This document shows positions 35,477 to 44,315 of a DNA stretch of 64,000 nucleotides, in pieces. The notes under the pieces were generated by a model. That model ran no database searches and was not told where the DNA came from. It worked only from the letters and a program-made list of their open reading frames with translations. Each line of letters begins with the position of its first letter. Position 1 is the stretch's first letter. The translations under genes and the position numbers were made by a program. Origin of the DNA: GCA-2733415 sp964276095 (GTDB lineage: Bacteria > Bacteroidota > Bacteroidia > Flavobacteriales > Flavobacteriaceae); the NCBI GenBank assembly GCA_964276095.1, contig CAXYDR010000001.1:310001-374000 (forward strand), in the 5' to 3' direction.

Positions 35477-36043
35477 ATGAAAGAAGTAGGAAGTAAAATT
35501 AGAGAGATAAGAAAACGTAAAGGCTTATCTCAGGAAGAACTTGCAGAAGCAGCTAAGGTTAACTTAAGGACTATTCAACGTATTGAGACTAGTGTAAATG
35601 ATCCTAGTGGAAAAACACTTAATTTATTATGCGATGCGTTAAATATTAGTATTGATGATATTGTTGATTATGGGAAAACTGAGGATAAAACCTTTTTAAT
35701 ATTATTCCATTTATCTGTATTGTCATTTATGATGTTGCCACTTGGTAATATCATTATTCCTTTGATACTTTGGCTTACAAAAAAGGATAAAATTATTGGC
35801 TTAAAAGAAGTTGGAGCAAACCTACTTAATTTTCAAATTTTATGGACCGTTTTACTTTATGGGCTGTCTACAATAACGATATTATGTGCGCTATCTCATA
35901 AAGGGTTTGGTTATTCTTTATATATAATATTTGGACTTCCGTTGCTTAATATAGTTCTTGCAATTGTATTTGCTATAAAAACAAATAGAGGTAATAGTAA
36001 TTGTCTTTACCCAAATTTTAAATGGTTAAGAATAATACGATAA
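35477..36043 (+). CDS. XRE-type HTH regulator fused to a membrane domain (DUF4870-like)
   Basis: A 188-residue protein. Residues 1-60 form an HTH_3 DNA-binding domain (EIRKRKGLSQEELAEAA, RTIQRIETSVNDPSGKTL). Residues ~70-175 hold four hydrophobic segments with the DUF4870-like pattern LPLGNIIIPLILWLTKKD. Such membrane-tied regulators are common in Flavobacteriia; target unknown. A possible -7 box TAAATTTG lies at 35446-35453, 24 bp before the start. Confidence 0.82.
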   Translation: MKEVGSKIREIRKRKGLSQEELAEAAKVNLRTIQRIETSVNDPSGKTLNLLCDALNISIDDIVDYGKTEDKTFLILFHLSVLSFMMLPLGNIIIPLILWLTKKDKIIGLKEVGANLLNFQILWTVLLYGLSTITILCALSHKGFGYSLYIIFGLPLLNIVLAIVFAIKTNRGNSNCLYPNFKWLRIIR

Positions 36044-36066
36044 GCTGTGTTTATACTTTTAATTTT

Positions 36067-36639
36067 ATGGTAGAAAGAGAAGAGATTTATTTTGAAAATG
36101 ATGTTAAATGGAGAAATTGGTTATCCAAAAACTATGATTCTTCAAATGGAATATATCTTATTTTGTATAAAGTAAGTTCTGAGAAAACATCTATGCGTTG
36201 GGAGGAAGCTGTTAGGGTAGCTTTGTGTTATGGTTGGATAGATTCTACAGTGAAGAGATTAGATGATGAAAAAAGAAGACAATTATTTACACCTAGAAAA
36301 GCTAAAAGTGTTTGGAGTAAGTTAAATAAAACTCATATTAAAGAACTTGTTGCTACTGATTTAATGCATTCAAGTGGTTTGGAAAAGATTAAAAAAGCAA
36401 AGATTGATGGCACTTGGATTGCTTTAGATAGTGTTGAAAACTTGGTAATACCTGAGGATTTAATACTAGCTTTTAGTATTAATGAATTAGCTTATATTAA
36501 TTACAAGGCCTTCAGTAAATCTTATAAAAAAGGATATTTGTATTGGTTATATTCTGGTAAAAGAAAAGCTACACGTGAAAAACGTATAGCTGAAATCATA
36601 AGGTTATGTGAGTTGAATATTAAAACTCGTGGTTGGTAA
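36067..36639 (+). CDS. YdeI/OmpD-associated family protein
   Basis: A 190-residue soluble protein of the YdeI family, with the typical FENDVKWRNWLSKN start, ALCYGWIDSTVKRLDDE and FTPRKAKSVWSKLNK. Related proteins are linked with resistance to peptides and bacteriocins, but the mechanism is unknown. I choose ATG 36067; an in-frame ATG at 36022 would overlap the preceding gene and add unrelated residues. Confidence 0.82.
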   Translation: MVEREEIYFENDVKWRNWLSKNYDSSNGIYLILYKVSSEKTSMRWEEAVRVALCYGWIDSTVKRLDDEKRRQLFTPRKAKSVWSKLNKTHIKELVATDLMHSSGLEKIKKAKIDGTWIALDSVENLVIPEDLILAFSINELAYINYKAFSKSYKKGYLYWLYSGKRKATREKRIAEIIRLCELNIKTRGW

Positions 36640-36646
36640 TTGTTTA

Positions 36647-37303
36647 TTATAACTTTTCTATCAACCAATTTTTAAACTCATGAAAATTTTGTGGAGCAAC
36701 ACCATGACCTACAGGGAACTCTCTATATGAATTTTTAATGTTTAACTTATTTAAAAAGTCTGGAGCTTTGTTAGCCCAAAAATTAGGTATAACCTGATCA
36801 ACATTACCGTGAGAAATATAAAATTCTAAGTTTGAATGATCTTTTTCGGTATAATTTTCTGCTAATATTTTTTCGTTTAAATAACCACTTAAAGCAACTA
36901 CATTCTTTATTTTTTCAGGGTAGGATAGTGCTACAGCGTAACTCAATATAGTTCCTTGGCTAAATCCTATTAAAGAGATGTTATCTGAATCAATTGGATA
37001 AGTGCTTACTAGTTCATCAATGAATGTTGCAATTAAATCACGAGATATTTTTGCTTGTTCATCATCAGAAAATTTTTCGTTATCTGAAGTAAAATGAATG
37101 TCATACCAACTGTGTCCGTATGGCTCTAAGTCATAAGGAGCTCTTACGGATACAATAAAGAATTCTTCGGGTAGTTCGCTAGCAAAAGAGAATAAATCTT
37201 CTTCATTACTTCCGTAACCATGTAAAAGTATTAATAAAGGAGCTTTTTTATTGGTTGTTTTAGCTTCTCTTATTATATGATGTAGTGATAATTGTTTAGT
37301 CAT
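36647..37303 (-). CDS. Phospholipase/carboxylesterase family alpha/beta hydrolase
   Basis: A 218-residue cytosolic esterase. It shows LLILLHGYGSNEEDLF, the nucleophile in GFSQGTILSY, the acid near HGNVDQVIP and the His in FPVGHGVAP. The family hydrolyses carboxylic esters or lysophospholipids. Its start overlaps by 8 bp the end of the small membrane protein gene at 37296-37463, so translation is probably coupled; it is the last gene of a five-gene minus-strand operon. Confidence 0.87.
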   Translation of the reverse strand: MTKQLSLHHIIREAKTTNKKAPLLILLHGYGSNEEDLFSFASELPEEFFIVSVRAPYDLEPYGHSWYDIHFTSDNEKFSDDEQAKISRDLIATFIDELVSTYPIDSDNISLIGFSQGTILSYAVALSYPEKIKNVVALSGYLNEKILAENYTEKDHSNLEFYISHGNVDQVIPNFWANKAPDFLNKLNIKNSYREFPVGHGVAPQNFHEFKNWLIEKL

Positions 37304-37463
37304 TGTTTTTGTTCTTGAAATAATTGTAAATCCAGCTAACTCCCATTACCAAACTGATTATTTGTAATATGTTTGCGTATGGCCAGTGCATAAGTTTAAA
37401 TAATAAACTTAGGATGTATATTGAAATAGCTAGGTATAATAAAGAGTGGTTACGTAGTTTCAT
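37296..37463 (-). CDS. Small membrane protein (55 residues), GldL-like helices
   Basis: A short frame from ATG 37463 to TAA 37298-37296 encodes a two-helix membrane protein: helix 1 near LLYLAISIYILSLLFKL, then MHWPYANIL, then helix 2 IISLVMGVSWIYNYF, and a charged tail. The FK-x-MHWP pattern recalls the start of GldL-type proteins but is too short for GldL. It fills the gap between two operon genes with an 8-bp overlap downstream, which makes it likely to be real. Confidence 0.72.
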   Translation of the reverse strand: MKLRNHSLLYLAISIYILSLLFKLMHWPYANILQIISLVMGVSWIYNYFKNKNND

Positions 37464-37471
37464 AATATTTG

Positions 37472-37807
37472 TTACTGTTCTTCACCAACCATTTTAAATA
37501 ATTTTTGATAATACTCTCCTAAAAGAGGCACAGGTGTTGTGCTATTATTTAATGCAGACATAAAACCATAGAACCATAATATGATAAAGAATACGTAGAA
37601 AGCACCTGAAATCATTATACTATCAAAATAACCGATAAAAAATGAAATTAAAAAGAAGGTGGCAAATAGTCCTAATGCCTGACGTATATGAAAGTATGCA
37701 AACTTATCTCGATCATCAAAATTTATGAAAAAGGCGATAATTGTTCCGAAAATTGTTAAGTAAGCTACAGTTGCAGCTTTTTTTCCTTTATTGTTTTCTG
37801 TGTTCAT
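37472..37807 (-). CDS. Small integral membrane protein, DUF4870-like
   Basis: A 111-residue protein with about three transmembrane helices and the DUF4870-type motif FAYFHIRQALGLF. Its start overlaps the stop of the preceding dihydroorotase-like gene by 4 bp (ATGA-type), so the two are translationally coupled. Function unknown. Confidence 0.8.
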   Translation of the reverse strand: MNTENNKGKKAATVAYLTIFGTIIAFFINFDDRDKFAYFHIRQALGLFATFFLISFFIGYFDSIMISGAFYVFFIILWFYGFMSALNNSTTPVPLLGEYYQKLFKMVGEEQ

Positions 37808-39060
37808 TGCTTGATTATCAATTGATTATTGTTTACAATTCCGATAGCTTTTCCTTTTAAGGTAGAATTTAATAAAGCTGAGTTTTTAGAAGTTGATAGA
37901 ATGTTTTTAGCTGTAAATGTATATTCTTTGTTAGGACTGAATAAACTTAAACAAGCTTTTTCTCCTTCTTTAATTTTAGAAGATTCAATTCCAAATCTTG
38001 ATTTATTTTGTGTAAGGATTTCAATAACTTTTTCAGTATCGAAAATACTATTTAAAGCACCGAATAACGATTCCAATCCTATACTACCAAACATAGCATG
38101 ATCAAACTCTATTTTTTTATTCTCAATATCAATAGGTAAGTGGTTGCTTGTTACAAAATCAATGGTACCATCTTTTACGCCTTCTATCAAAGCTTTTTGA
38201 TCTAGTGAAGTTCGTAGTGGTGGTAACACTTTAAAATTAGTGTCAAAATCAGTTATAGAATCATCTGTTAAAATCAAATTTAAAATAGAAACAGAGCAAG
38301 TTATATCTAATCCTTTTGCTTTTGCTTCTTTAATTAAAACAACAGACTTTGCGGTAGATATTGTAGGAATATGTAATTTTCCTTCAGTATATTCAAGTAA
38401 AAATAAATCTCTTGAAATTTGTAATTCTTCTGCTAAATTTGGAATTCCTTTTAAACCAACTCTTGTTGAATTTTCTTCCTCATTTACAATCCCTTTCCCA
38501 GCAATTTTGTTTTCTTGAGGGTAAGACAGTACTAGGCCGTTAAAACTATGCGTGTATTGCAATGCAATTTTAAGCATATTAGGGTCTTCAATTGCATGTT
38601 GGTAATCACCAAAAGCTACAGCTCCAGCTTGTTGCATATCATACAATTCCGCTAAATCAATTCCTTTGCTACCTTTTGTTAAAGCACCAATTGGATGAAT
38701 ATTTACAGCATTTTGAAAAGCATTATTTTTAATAAACGATACTGTAGTGCTGTTATCAATTATTGGATTTGTATTAGGGTTTATTGCGAGATTGGTAAAA
38801 CCACTTAATGCAGCAGTTTTTAGTCCGTTAGCAATAGTTTCACGTTCTTCAAAACCAGGTTCACCAAAAGAAACAGAGCTATCAAACCATCCTTGTGATA
38901 TGTGAAGGTTGTCTGATTTTACTTCTTTGTAATTATTGGTATTTTCAATAGCATTGTCAATTTTACTAATAACGCCATTTTCAATAAGAATATCTTTGGT
39001 ACTGTTGTGGTAAGGACTAGATTGATCTAGTATCGTTGCTGATTTAATCAGGAAATTCAT
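37804..39060 (-). CDS. Dihydroorotase homologue lacking the metal ligands (probable pseudoenzyme)
   Basis: A 418-residue amidohydrolase-fold protein aligned over its length with dihydroorotase, the third enzyme of pyrimidine synthesis. Every metal position I can place is lost: the D-x-H-x-H box reads FDSSVSFGEPG, the later His positions read LSYPQEN and LHIPTIST, and the final TDHAPH box reads TSNHLPID. The fold marks NPNTNPI and GALTKGSKG remain. Catalysis is thus unlikely; noncatalytic homologues (PyrC'/PyrX) are known as structural partners of aspartate transcarbamoylase. It overlaps neighbours on both sides by 4 bp. Confidence 0.85.
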   Translation of the reverse strand: MNFLIKSATILDQSSPYHNSTKDILIENGVISKIDNAIENTNNYKEVKSDNLHISQGWFDSSVSFGEPGFEERETIANGLKTAALSGFTNLAINPNTNPIIDNSTTVSFIKNNAFQNAVNIHPIGALTKGSKGIDLAELYDMQQAGAVAFGDYQHAIEDPNMLKIALQYTHSFNGLVLSYPQENKIAGKGIVNEEENSTRVGLKGIPNLAEELQISRDLFLLEYTEGKLHIPTISTAKSVVLIKEAKAKGLDITCSVSILNLILTDDSITDFDTNFKVLPPLRTSLDQKALIEGVKDGTIDFVTSNHLPIDIENKKIEFDHAMFGSIGLESLFGALNSIFDTEKVIEILTQNKSRFGIESSKIKEGEKACLSLFSPNKEYTFTAKNILSTSKNSALLNSTLKGKAIGIVNNNQLIIKQ

Positions 39061-40979
39061 TTAAAATATTTTAAAATGAGTAATTCTACTATTAAAAATA
39101 ATATAGCAAAAATAACAAACCATTTCCAAAGCGTCCCTATTTGTGAAGCGGAATTTACTTCAGTTAAAGTATCCGTAACTGAAGTAGCGGTTTTAATATG
39201 TTTGTTTTCTAATGTAGCTATTTGATGATATTCTCTACTGCTTTCAGAAATAGAATAATTATATGCAATATTATGTCCAGTTGAGTTTTGTTTGTTTTTT
39301 AGAGTATATATTCCAGCTAGGGTAGGATTATTAGTTGTTTGAATGCTAACTTTATTGGATTTTATTTGTTGTATGGGTATAAAATCTACATTGTTTTTTG
39401 ATAAACTCAGCACATCATCTTTTCCAAGGTTTAATTCAAAATCAATATTGTTTTCAGTGTTTATATGATAATATGCGGTATAGTTTTTTAGTGAGCTTCT
39501 AGCAATATTGTATAACGTAGGTACAATTAACGGTGCTTGTTTGAAGTTGGTGTTTTTACTATTTAATGGAGCTGAAAATACATAATAATTAGCAGTGTTG
39601 ACTAATAAGGGTTTTCCGTTTTCGAAGCTTAAAATTGCAGATTCGTAGTTTTTTAGAGAATAATGTTTTTTGAAAAAAGGAAACTGGAAGTTTTTAATTT
39701 TCTTTTCAAACACGCTAGAAAATATTGGGTGGTCAAAGTTAATTTTGGTTAAACGAGTTTCGTTTTCATTAATTAAACGATAAGTATTTATTAAATTATT
39801 ATAGTTTTTGATTTCTGCTTTTTCTGATGGTATGTATAAAATTGTGCCACCATTTTCAGTATAATTATGGATATTTTTAATTAGAGCAACCGATAGATTA
39901 TCTAGCTCATTGAGTATTATTAAATGTTGTTGTTCAAAGTTACTGTAGTCAATACTATTAAATTCCTGTTGGCTAAAATGAAATTCATTTTCTGTAAATA
40001 TTTTTGATAAAAACGAATTATTTTCCGTGCTACCAATCGCTAGTATCTTTTGTTTACTTAGCTTTTTACGAGTTAAGTACAATACATTATCGCTTGCGCT
40101 TGAGGCATCAAAGAGGGAAACTTTTAAATTTAAGTTGCTATTTGAGGGGAGATGAAATAGTACACTGCTTTTGCTATTTGTTAAATCAACGGTAGATTTA
40201 CTAATTAAACTATCATTGTTATAAAGTGCAATAGGAATGTCTTTCAACGTACTATATTGCTTATTAATAAGAACTTTTAATTGAGTTTCTGTAGCATTTA
40301 GTTTTGTAAAATAAGCAGAGTCAATACTAATATTGCTTTTTGAAACAGGCAAGGTTTGTATTAGTGAAGTTTGATATTTAGAGTTGAAATAGGTAGAATC
40401 TATTGTATTGTTTTTTTGAAAATCAGAAATACAAATTAATCGTTTTAGAGTGTTTTTATTTTTACTGAATAACTGATTTGCTTTAAGTGATACTGTTTTG
40501 TAATCTAATTGATTAGGGGAGTATTCCAAACTAATTAAATCATTTTTAATAGTGTTTAATGATTTGTTTTTAAAGGTTTTAGTATTCGTTATAATACTTA
40601 TTTTTTTATTATTTGGATAGTTATTAATTAGTTCCTGGACAGATACTTTTAGTAATTCTCCCTTAGGGCCTTTTTCTTGTGTACTAAAAGAATTATCAAT
40701 GTAAAAAACAGTTTCGGTTTCTTGAGCAACAGTTTTGTTGGTGTTAAAGCTAGGTTCTGCAAAAGCTAGTATGATACTAGTTAGTATTAATAAACGAGTA
40801 GATAAAACTATCCATTTTTTTAATTGAGAACTTTTTCTAGTTTGAGTAATGAGTTCTTTTAAAAACTTAACATTGGTAAATGCGGTTTTTTGAAATTTTC
40901 GTAATTGAAATAAGTGCACTAAAATCGGTATGATTAGGGCAAATAGCGCATATAATATGTTCGGATTATTAAAGTACAT
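39057..40979 (-). CDS. BatA-domain (aerotolerance regulator N-terminal) membrane protein
   Basis: A 640-residue protein. It begins with the BatA/DUF1550-like pattern NPNILYALFALIIPILVHLFQLRK, a second helix near residues 57-77, then a large outer von Willebrand-like domain (residues ~85-600, TVFYIDNSFSTQE) and a closing transmembrane helix. Proteins of this type occur in Bat operons or alone in Flavobacteriia and their job is unclear. It is the first gene of the operon and overlaps the dihydroorotase-like gene by 4 bp. Confidence 0.85.
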   Translation of the reverse strand: MYFNNPNILYALFALIIPILVHLFQLRKFQKTAFTNVKFLKELITQTRKSSQLKKWIVLSTRLLILTSIILAFAEPSFNTNKTVAQETETVFYIDNSFSTQEKGPKGELLKVSVQELINNYPNNKKISIITNTKTFKNKSLNTIKNDLISLEYSPNQLDYKTVSLKANQLFSKNKNTLKRLICISDFQKNNTIDSTYFNSKYQTSLIQTLPVSKSNISIDSAYFTKLNATETQLKVLINKQYSTLKDIPIALYNNDSLISKSTVDLTNSKSSVLFHLPSNSNLNLKVSLFDASSASDNVLYLTRKKLSKQKILAIGSTENNSFLSKIFTENEFHFSQQEFNSIDYSNFEQQHLIILNELDNLSVALIKNIHNYTENGGTILYIPSEKAEIKNYNNLINTYRLINENETRLTKINFDHPIFSSVFEKKIKNFQFPFFKKHYSLKNYESAILSFENGKPLLVNTANYYVFSAPLNSKNTNFKQAPLIVPTLYNIARSSLKNYTAYYHINTENNIDFELNLGKDDVLSLSKNNVDFIPIQQIKSNKVSIQTTNNPTLAGIYTLKNKQNSTGHNIAYNYSISESSREYHQIATLENKHIKTATSVTDTLTEVNSASQIGTLWKWFVIFAILFLIVELLILKYFK

Positions 40980-41036
40980 TGTCAGTACTCAAATATATCA
41001 TTTATAATCTACTTGAGAGTTGGATATGGTGTAAAA

Positions 41037-41071
41037 AAAAATCTCTGTTAGAATAGCTAACAGAGATTTTT
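41037..41071 (-). terminator. Terminator of the original TIGR02757 gene
   Basis: AAAAATCTCTGTTAG (41037-41051) pairs perfectly with CTAACAGAGATTTTT (41057-41071) around a 5-nt loop. It lies 170 bp beyond the stop codon of the stranded gene tail and probably ended the gene before the element split it. Confidence 0.8.
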
Positions 41072-41238
41072 ACCCCAAAAAAACTTACTTAATCTACAAA
41101 TAACTTGCAGACTATACAAATATACTAAATTATTACATACAAACACATACCATTATTAGGTATTTTTCAATTCACTATAATTAGTGATGCTTTTTAACTT
41201 ACTGAAAATTAGTGTTTAACGTGTGGTTTTGAAGTGTT

Positions 41239-41499
41239 TTAAAATTTCTCAAAAACACCTAATCCAAATAAAGCAAAATCATATTTAACAGGATCTTTTG
41301 GGTCCATCATTCTTAAGTTAGCATCTAATTCAGCTAAAGCTTTCGCATCATTTTGTTTTCTAGTTAGTATACCAAGCTTTCTAGCTACGTTACCAGAATG
41401 TACATCTAAAGGACAAGATAGTAATGCTGGAGATATATTTTTCCAAATACCAAAATCAACACCTGCATTATCTTGCCTACACATCCATCGCAACCACAT
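41239..41499 (-). pseudogene. Stranded 3' end of the host TIGR02757 (DUF2400) gene
   Basis: 86 codons that match the last third of the complete gene at 62986-63750, with WLRW, GVDFG-WKNISP, LSCPLDVHSGNVARKLG, LTRKQNDAKA and KYDFALFGLGVFE shared at roughly 80% identity in protein and clearly less in DNA. The apparent ATG is just the methionine in MWLRW; the first two thirds are missing, and to the right comes element DNA. This is the chromosome's own gene tail, cut off by integration, and is not expected to be functional. Its GATC at 41292-41295 fits chromosomal rather than element base use. Confidence 0.9.
41494..41499. other. Left attachment-site core (attL)
   Basis: CCACAT, coding for the Met-Trp pair on the minus strand. 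To its left the sequence is the host gene tail, to its right it no longer resembles the gene. The real core for a serine recombinase is a dinucleotide inside this match. Confidence 0.7.
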
Positions 41500-41545
41500 G
41501 TTATTCCTTCATAAAAGGTAGAAGAATATAATTGAAACTGAATAA

Positions 41546-42961
41546 TTATTTTAAATATATCTCATCTCTTACATATGGTTTATTAAACCAAAAAGAATGC
41601 TTGGTATATTCCATGGATTTTAAAAATTTTTCTTCTACAGGTAATGGATATGTATCCTCAGTTGTACTACCGTGAGGACGTATATGAATGTTGTTGGTTT
41701 TGATTTTCGGAAAAAATGTTCTTCTACTTTCAACACCATTTTTGTTTTTCACAATACCTTTGACAATTGTCCCGTTGATAATTAATTTCTTAAGGTTTAG
41801 CCAAATTAAATTTGCACTTTTTATATCATTTACTGACATATTCCAAAACTTCACTTTATCTAAAAATAGGATACCGTCTTTATGTTTAAAAAAAACAAAT
41901 AAATATTTTCTTTCCACGTATTTTTTTAATTCTGAATTTCTCCAACTTCCATTATATATATCAACGTAATTAAATGCTGGTAAAGACGTATCTTGGTAAG
42001 GAGTATTTTCTTCGTTAAGTCTTACTGTTTTAATCGATATATCAGCCTTTGAAAACTCTTCTATATAATCTTCTACTGACAGATGTCTTGGAACATCAAA
42101 AACACTATCTATAATAGCCTTTGAAACTAGAGAATGATAATGTTTTGGGTTTGTAGAAATACCTTGAAGTCCAAAAGTAGCTACTAATTCTTTATCTGAC
42201 TTACCAATTAATGCAGCAAATTTCTCTTGAACTATTTCTTCAATTGTTTTTGTTGATGCAACTTCTAATGACGGTATAAGTTTACCAAATGCCTCAGTCT
42301 CATGTTTAGATATATTAGCTATAATATGATTAACATATCCTTGTTTTAAAGAATAAGCCCTTTGTTTAGCGGGAATGTCGTTAAAAGGTTGTTGTCTTGC
42401 ATTTCCACCTTTTCCACCTTTAGTACAAGCTCCTAGATAAAACGTGTCACCTTCAGACAATTCATGAGCTTTACCGTCTTTTATTTTTTGATTGATAGTT
42501 TCCCAATCATTCTTTATTACTTCTAAATCTTGACTAGGGAATTGCCAACCATCAACCAACATTATTAAGTAATCTAATAAATCAGCATCTTGATTATATA
42601 AATGAAATACTAGAAGTAGGTGTCCATTTTTTTTCCAAAATGAGCTATTATCGAATGTTTGTTTGTGAACTTCTAAATAATTAATAATATTTAGTACTAA
42701 TCTCTCTTTAGAGCGTATAGAACCATTTTTAAGTGTCTTTAATGAACTTGATTTCAATTCTAATCCAACTTCCTTAAAATCTGGTTCTGAATCTGAATTT
42801 GGCTCATATCCGAAATAGAATTTCTCTAAAATCTGACCAAAATTTCCTTTCCCTTTATAACCGTGAACTTCAATTTCTTTTGTACAAGCTTCTCTTAATG
42901 TTTTTCCTTTTAACTTTTTCGCGTAATTTATTATTGAATCCGCAGAGTTAACGTCAAACAT
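41546..42961 (-). CDS. Sau3AI/MutH-type restriction endonuclease, predicted GATC specificity
   Basis: A 471-residue type II nuclease, close to the ~490 residues of Sau3AI. The N-terminal half is a MutH-like catalytic domain: KGNFGQILEKFYFG, then D61 and E68-x-K70 in PDFKEVGLELKSS, the metal-binding D...E-x-K set. The C-terminal half (from ~residue 235) would be the second, DNA-looping MutH-like domain. MutH and Sau3AI read GATC. Its start lies 2 bp after the methyltransferase stop, so the pair is a co-transcribed M-then-R operon. Specificity is inferred from family and from GATC scarcity in the element. Confidence 0.85.
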   Translation of the reverse strand: MFDVNSADSIINYAKKLKGKTLREACTKEIEVHGYKGKGNFGQILEKFYFGYEPNSDSEPDFKEVGLELKSSSLKTLKNGSIRSKERLVLNIINYLEVHKQTFDNSSFWKKNGHLLLVFHLYNQDADLLDYLIMLVDGWQFPSQDLEVIKNDWETINQKIKDGKAHELSEGDTFYLGACTKGGKGGNARQQPFNDIPAKQRAYSLKQGYVNHIIANISKHETEAFGKLIPSLEVASTKTIEEIVQEKFAALIGKSDKELVATFGLQGISTNPKHYHSLVSKAIIDSVFDVPRHLSVEDYIEEFSKADISIKTVRLNEENTPYQDTSLPAFNYVDIYNGSWRNSELKKYVERKYLFVFFKHKDGILFLDKVKFWNMSVNDIKSANLIWLNLKKLIINGTIVKGIVKNKNGVESRRTFFPKIKTNNIHIRPHGSTTEDTYPLPVEEKFLKSMEYTKHSFWFNKPYVRDEIYLK

Positions 42962-42963
42962 AT

Positions 42964-44196
42964 TTATTCGTTTATTTGATTATAAAGTTCTTTGCTAATT
43001 TTATCAATAACACCAACGACCAAAGCATTACCCATAAAAAAAGCTCGCTTAGTATCTGAAGCTCCTTCTAATTGAGTATGATTATCGGGAAACATATTTA
43101 ATCTTTCTAACTCAATAGGTGTTAAACGTCTCAACCCATTTTTTGTGTCGACAACGTGTTTAAATCTTGATGCAGATTTTCCTCCTTCACCAGTTATTAT
43201 TGTTCTAGAGGAATTATCTAGGGCGTCAGGAAATATCATTCCTCCTTCGCTATAGTTATATTCAAACCCCTCTTTAGTTTTCCTAACTTCTTTTTTACCC
43301 CCTTTTAGATATTTCCATTTATCTAAATCATTTTTATCAATAAAAAATTCTTTAGGCACTTCATCTTTTTGCAAAATATCTTTTAACAACACTTTCTTAC
43401 CATTGTAAGTCGGTAAAGTTTTTATAGTATGTACTTTACCTTTAACTAATAGCCCCGTATTAAGGAATGGAGATAATTTCCCTCCTTTATTAAATTCTTC
43501 AGATAATTCTACTAAGCTTTGTTTTAATTCAATCTCATTACATAATTCTTTTTCATACTTTTCTACGGGGAAAGCTTTGGCTATAACTCCTTGATTAGAT
43601 AGCCAGTCAGATTTTTTAGACTTAGCTAACCTTTTATATATATCGGTAGATTTATGATATCCAATAAAGAAAACTCTTCTTCTTCTTTGAGGCATTCCAT
43701 ATTCGGCAGCATTAATAACACGCCATTCTACTGCATAACCTAACTCATCCAAACTCTTAAGCATAATAGAAAAATCACGCCCTCTTTGTGTAGCTGGAGA
43801 CTTAAGTAGCCTATCTACATTTTCTAAGAACAAATACTTAGGTTTATTCTTTTTATCCTTTAAAATACGATGTATTGACCACCAAAGAACTCCTTTTTTT
43901 CCAATCAATCCTTTTGAATTATGTAATGTCGTAGCAACAGAATAATCTTGACATGGAAAACCACCAACTAATAAATCATGGTCTGGGATATCAGCAACAT
44001 CTACAGTTGATATATCTTGATTTGAATGTTTTTCTTTTCCAAAACGTTCTTCATAAACCATTGAAGCATGTTGCATCTTTGTAGATGGTTCCCACTGATT
44101 ACTCCAAACTATTTCATATCCGTTTTTTTCTAACCCAAGACGAAACCCTCCAACACCAGCAAACAACTCTACAGTTCTAATTTTCTTATTACTCAT
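42964..44196 (-). CDS. DNA (cytosine-5) methyltransferase of the Sau3AI-like R-M system
   Basis: A 410-residue C5 methyltransferase. Motif I VELFAGVGGFRLG, motif IV with the catalytic Cys in GGFPCQDYS, motif VI ENVDRLL, motif VIII QRRRRVFFIG and the late motif X NALVVGVI are all in order; the target-recognition region lies between ~residues 190 and 330. It should modify the same site as the neighbouring nuclease, so GAT(m5C) is the prediction, as in Sau3AI, rather than adenine methylation as in DpnII. A -7 box TAATTTTG is at 44222-44215 on the minus strand. Confidence 0.92.
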   Translation of the reverse strand: MSNKKIRTVELFAGVGGFRLGLEKNGYEIVWSNQWEPSTKMQHASMVYEERFGKEKHSNQDISTVDVADIPDHDLLVGGFPCQDYSVATTLHNSKGLIGKKGVLWWSIHRILKDKKNKPKYLFLENVDRLLKSPATQRGRDFSIMLKSLDELGYAVEWRVINAAEYGMPQRRRRVFFIGYHKSTDIYKRLAKSKKSDWLSNQGVIAKAFPVEKYEKELCNEIELKQSLVELSEEFNKGGKLSPFLNTGLLVKGKVHTIKTLPTYNGKKVLLKDILQKDEVPKEFFIDKNDLDKWKYLKGGKKEVRKTKEGFEYNYSEGGMIFPDALDNSSRTIITGEGGKSASRFKHVVDTKNGLRRLTPIELERLNMFPDNHTQLEGASDTKRAFFMGNALVVGVIDKISKELYNQINE

Positions 44197-44214
44197 ATCT
44201 TATTTCAAAAAAAT

Positions 44215-44222
44215 CAAAATTA
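44215..44222 (-). promoter_or_regulatory. -7 promoter box of the R-M operon
   Basis: On the minus strand TAATTTTG matches TAnnTTTG and lies 18 bp before ATG 44196; no clear -33 TTG. Predicts a very short leader. Confidence 0.45.
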
Positions 44223-44315
44223 AGTTTTATAGTTTAATAATATGACTATAATTTCATAATTATGTGTTTAGATATCTATGAAATGGTTTTTACCACAGTT
44301 CTTTGTTAGCAGTTG

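Noticed and set aside
36022..36066. Upstream start for the YdeI-family gene
   Set aside because: It would overlap the preceding gene and adds residues unlike the family; the start at 36067 is where homology begins.
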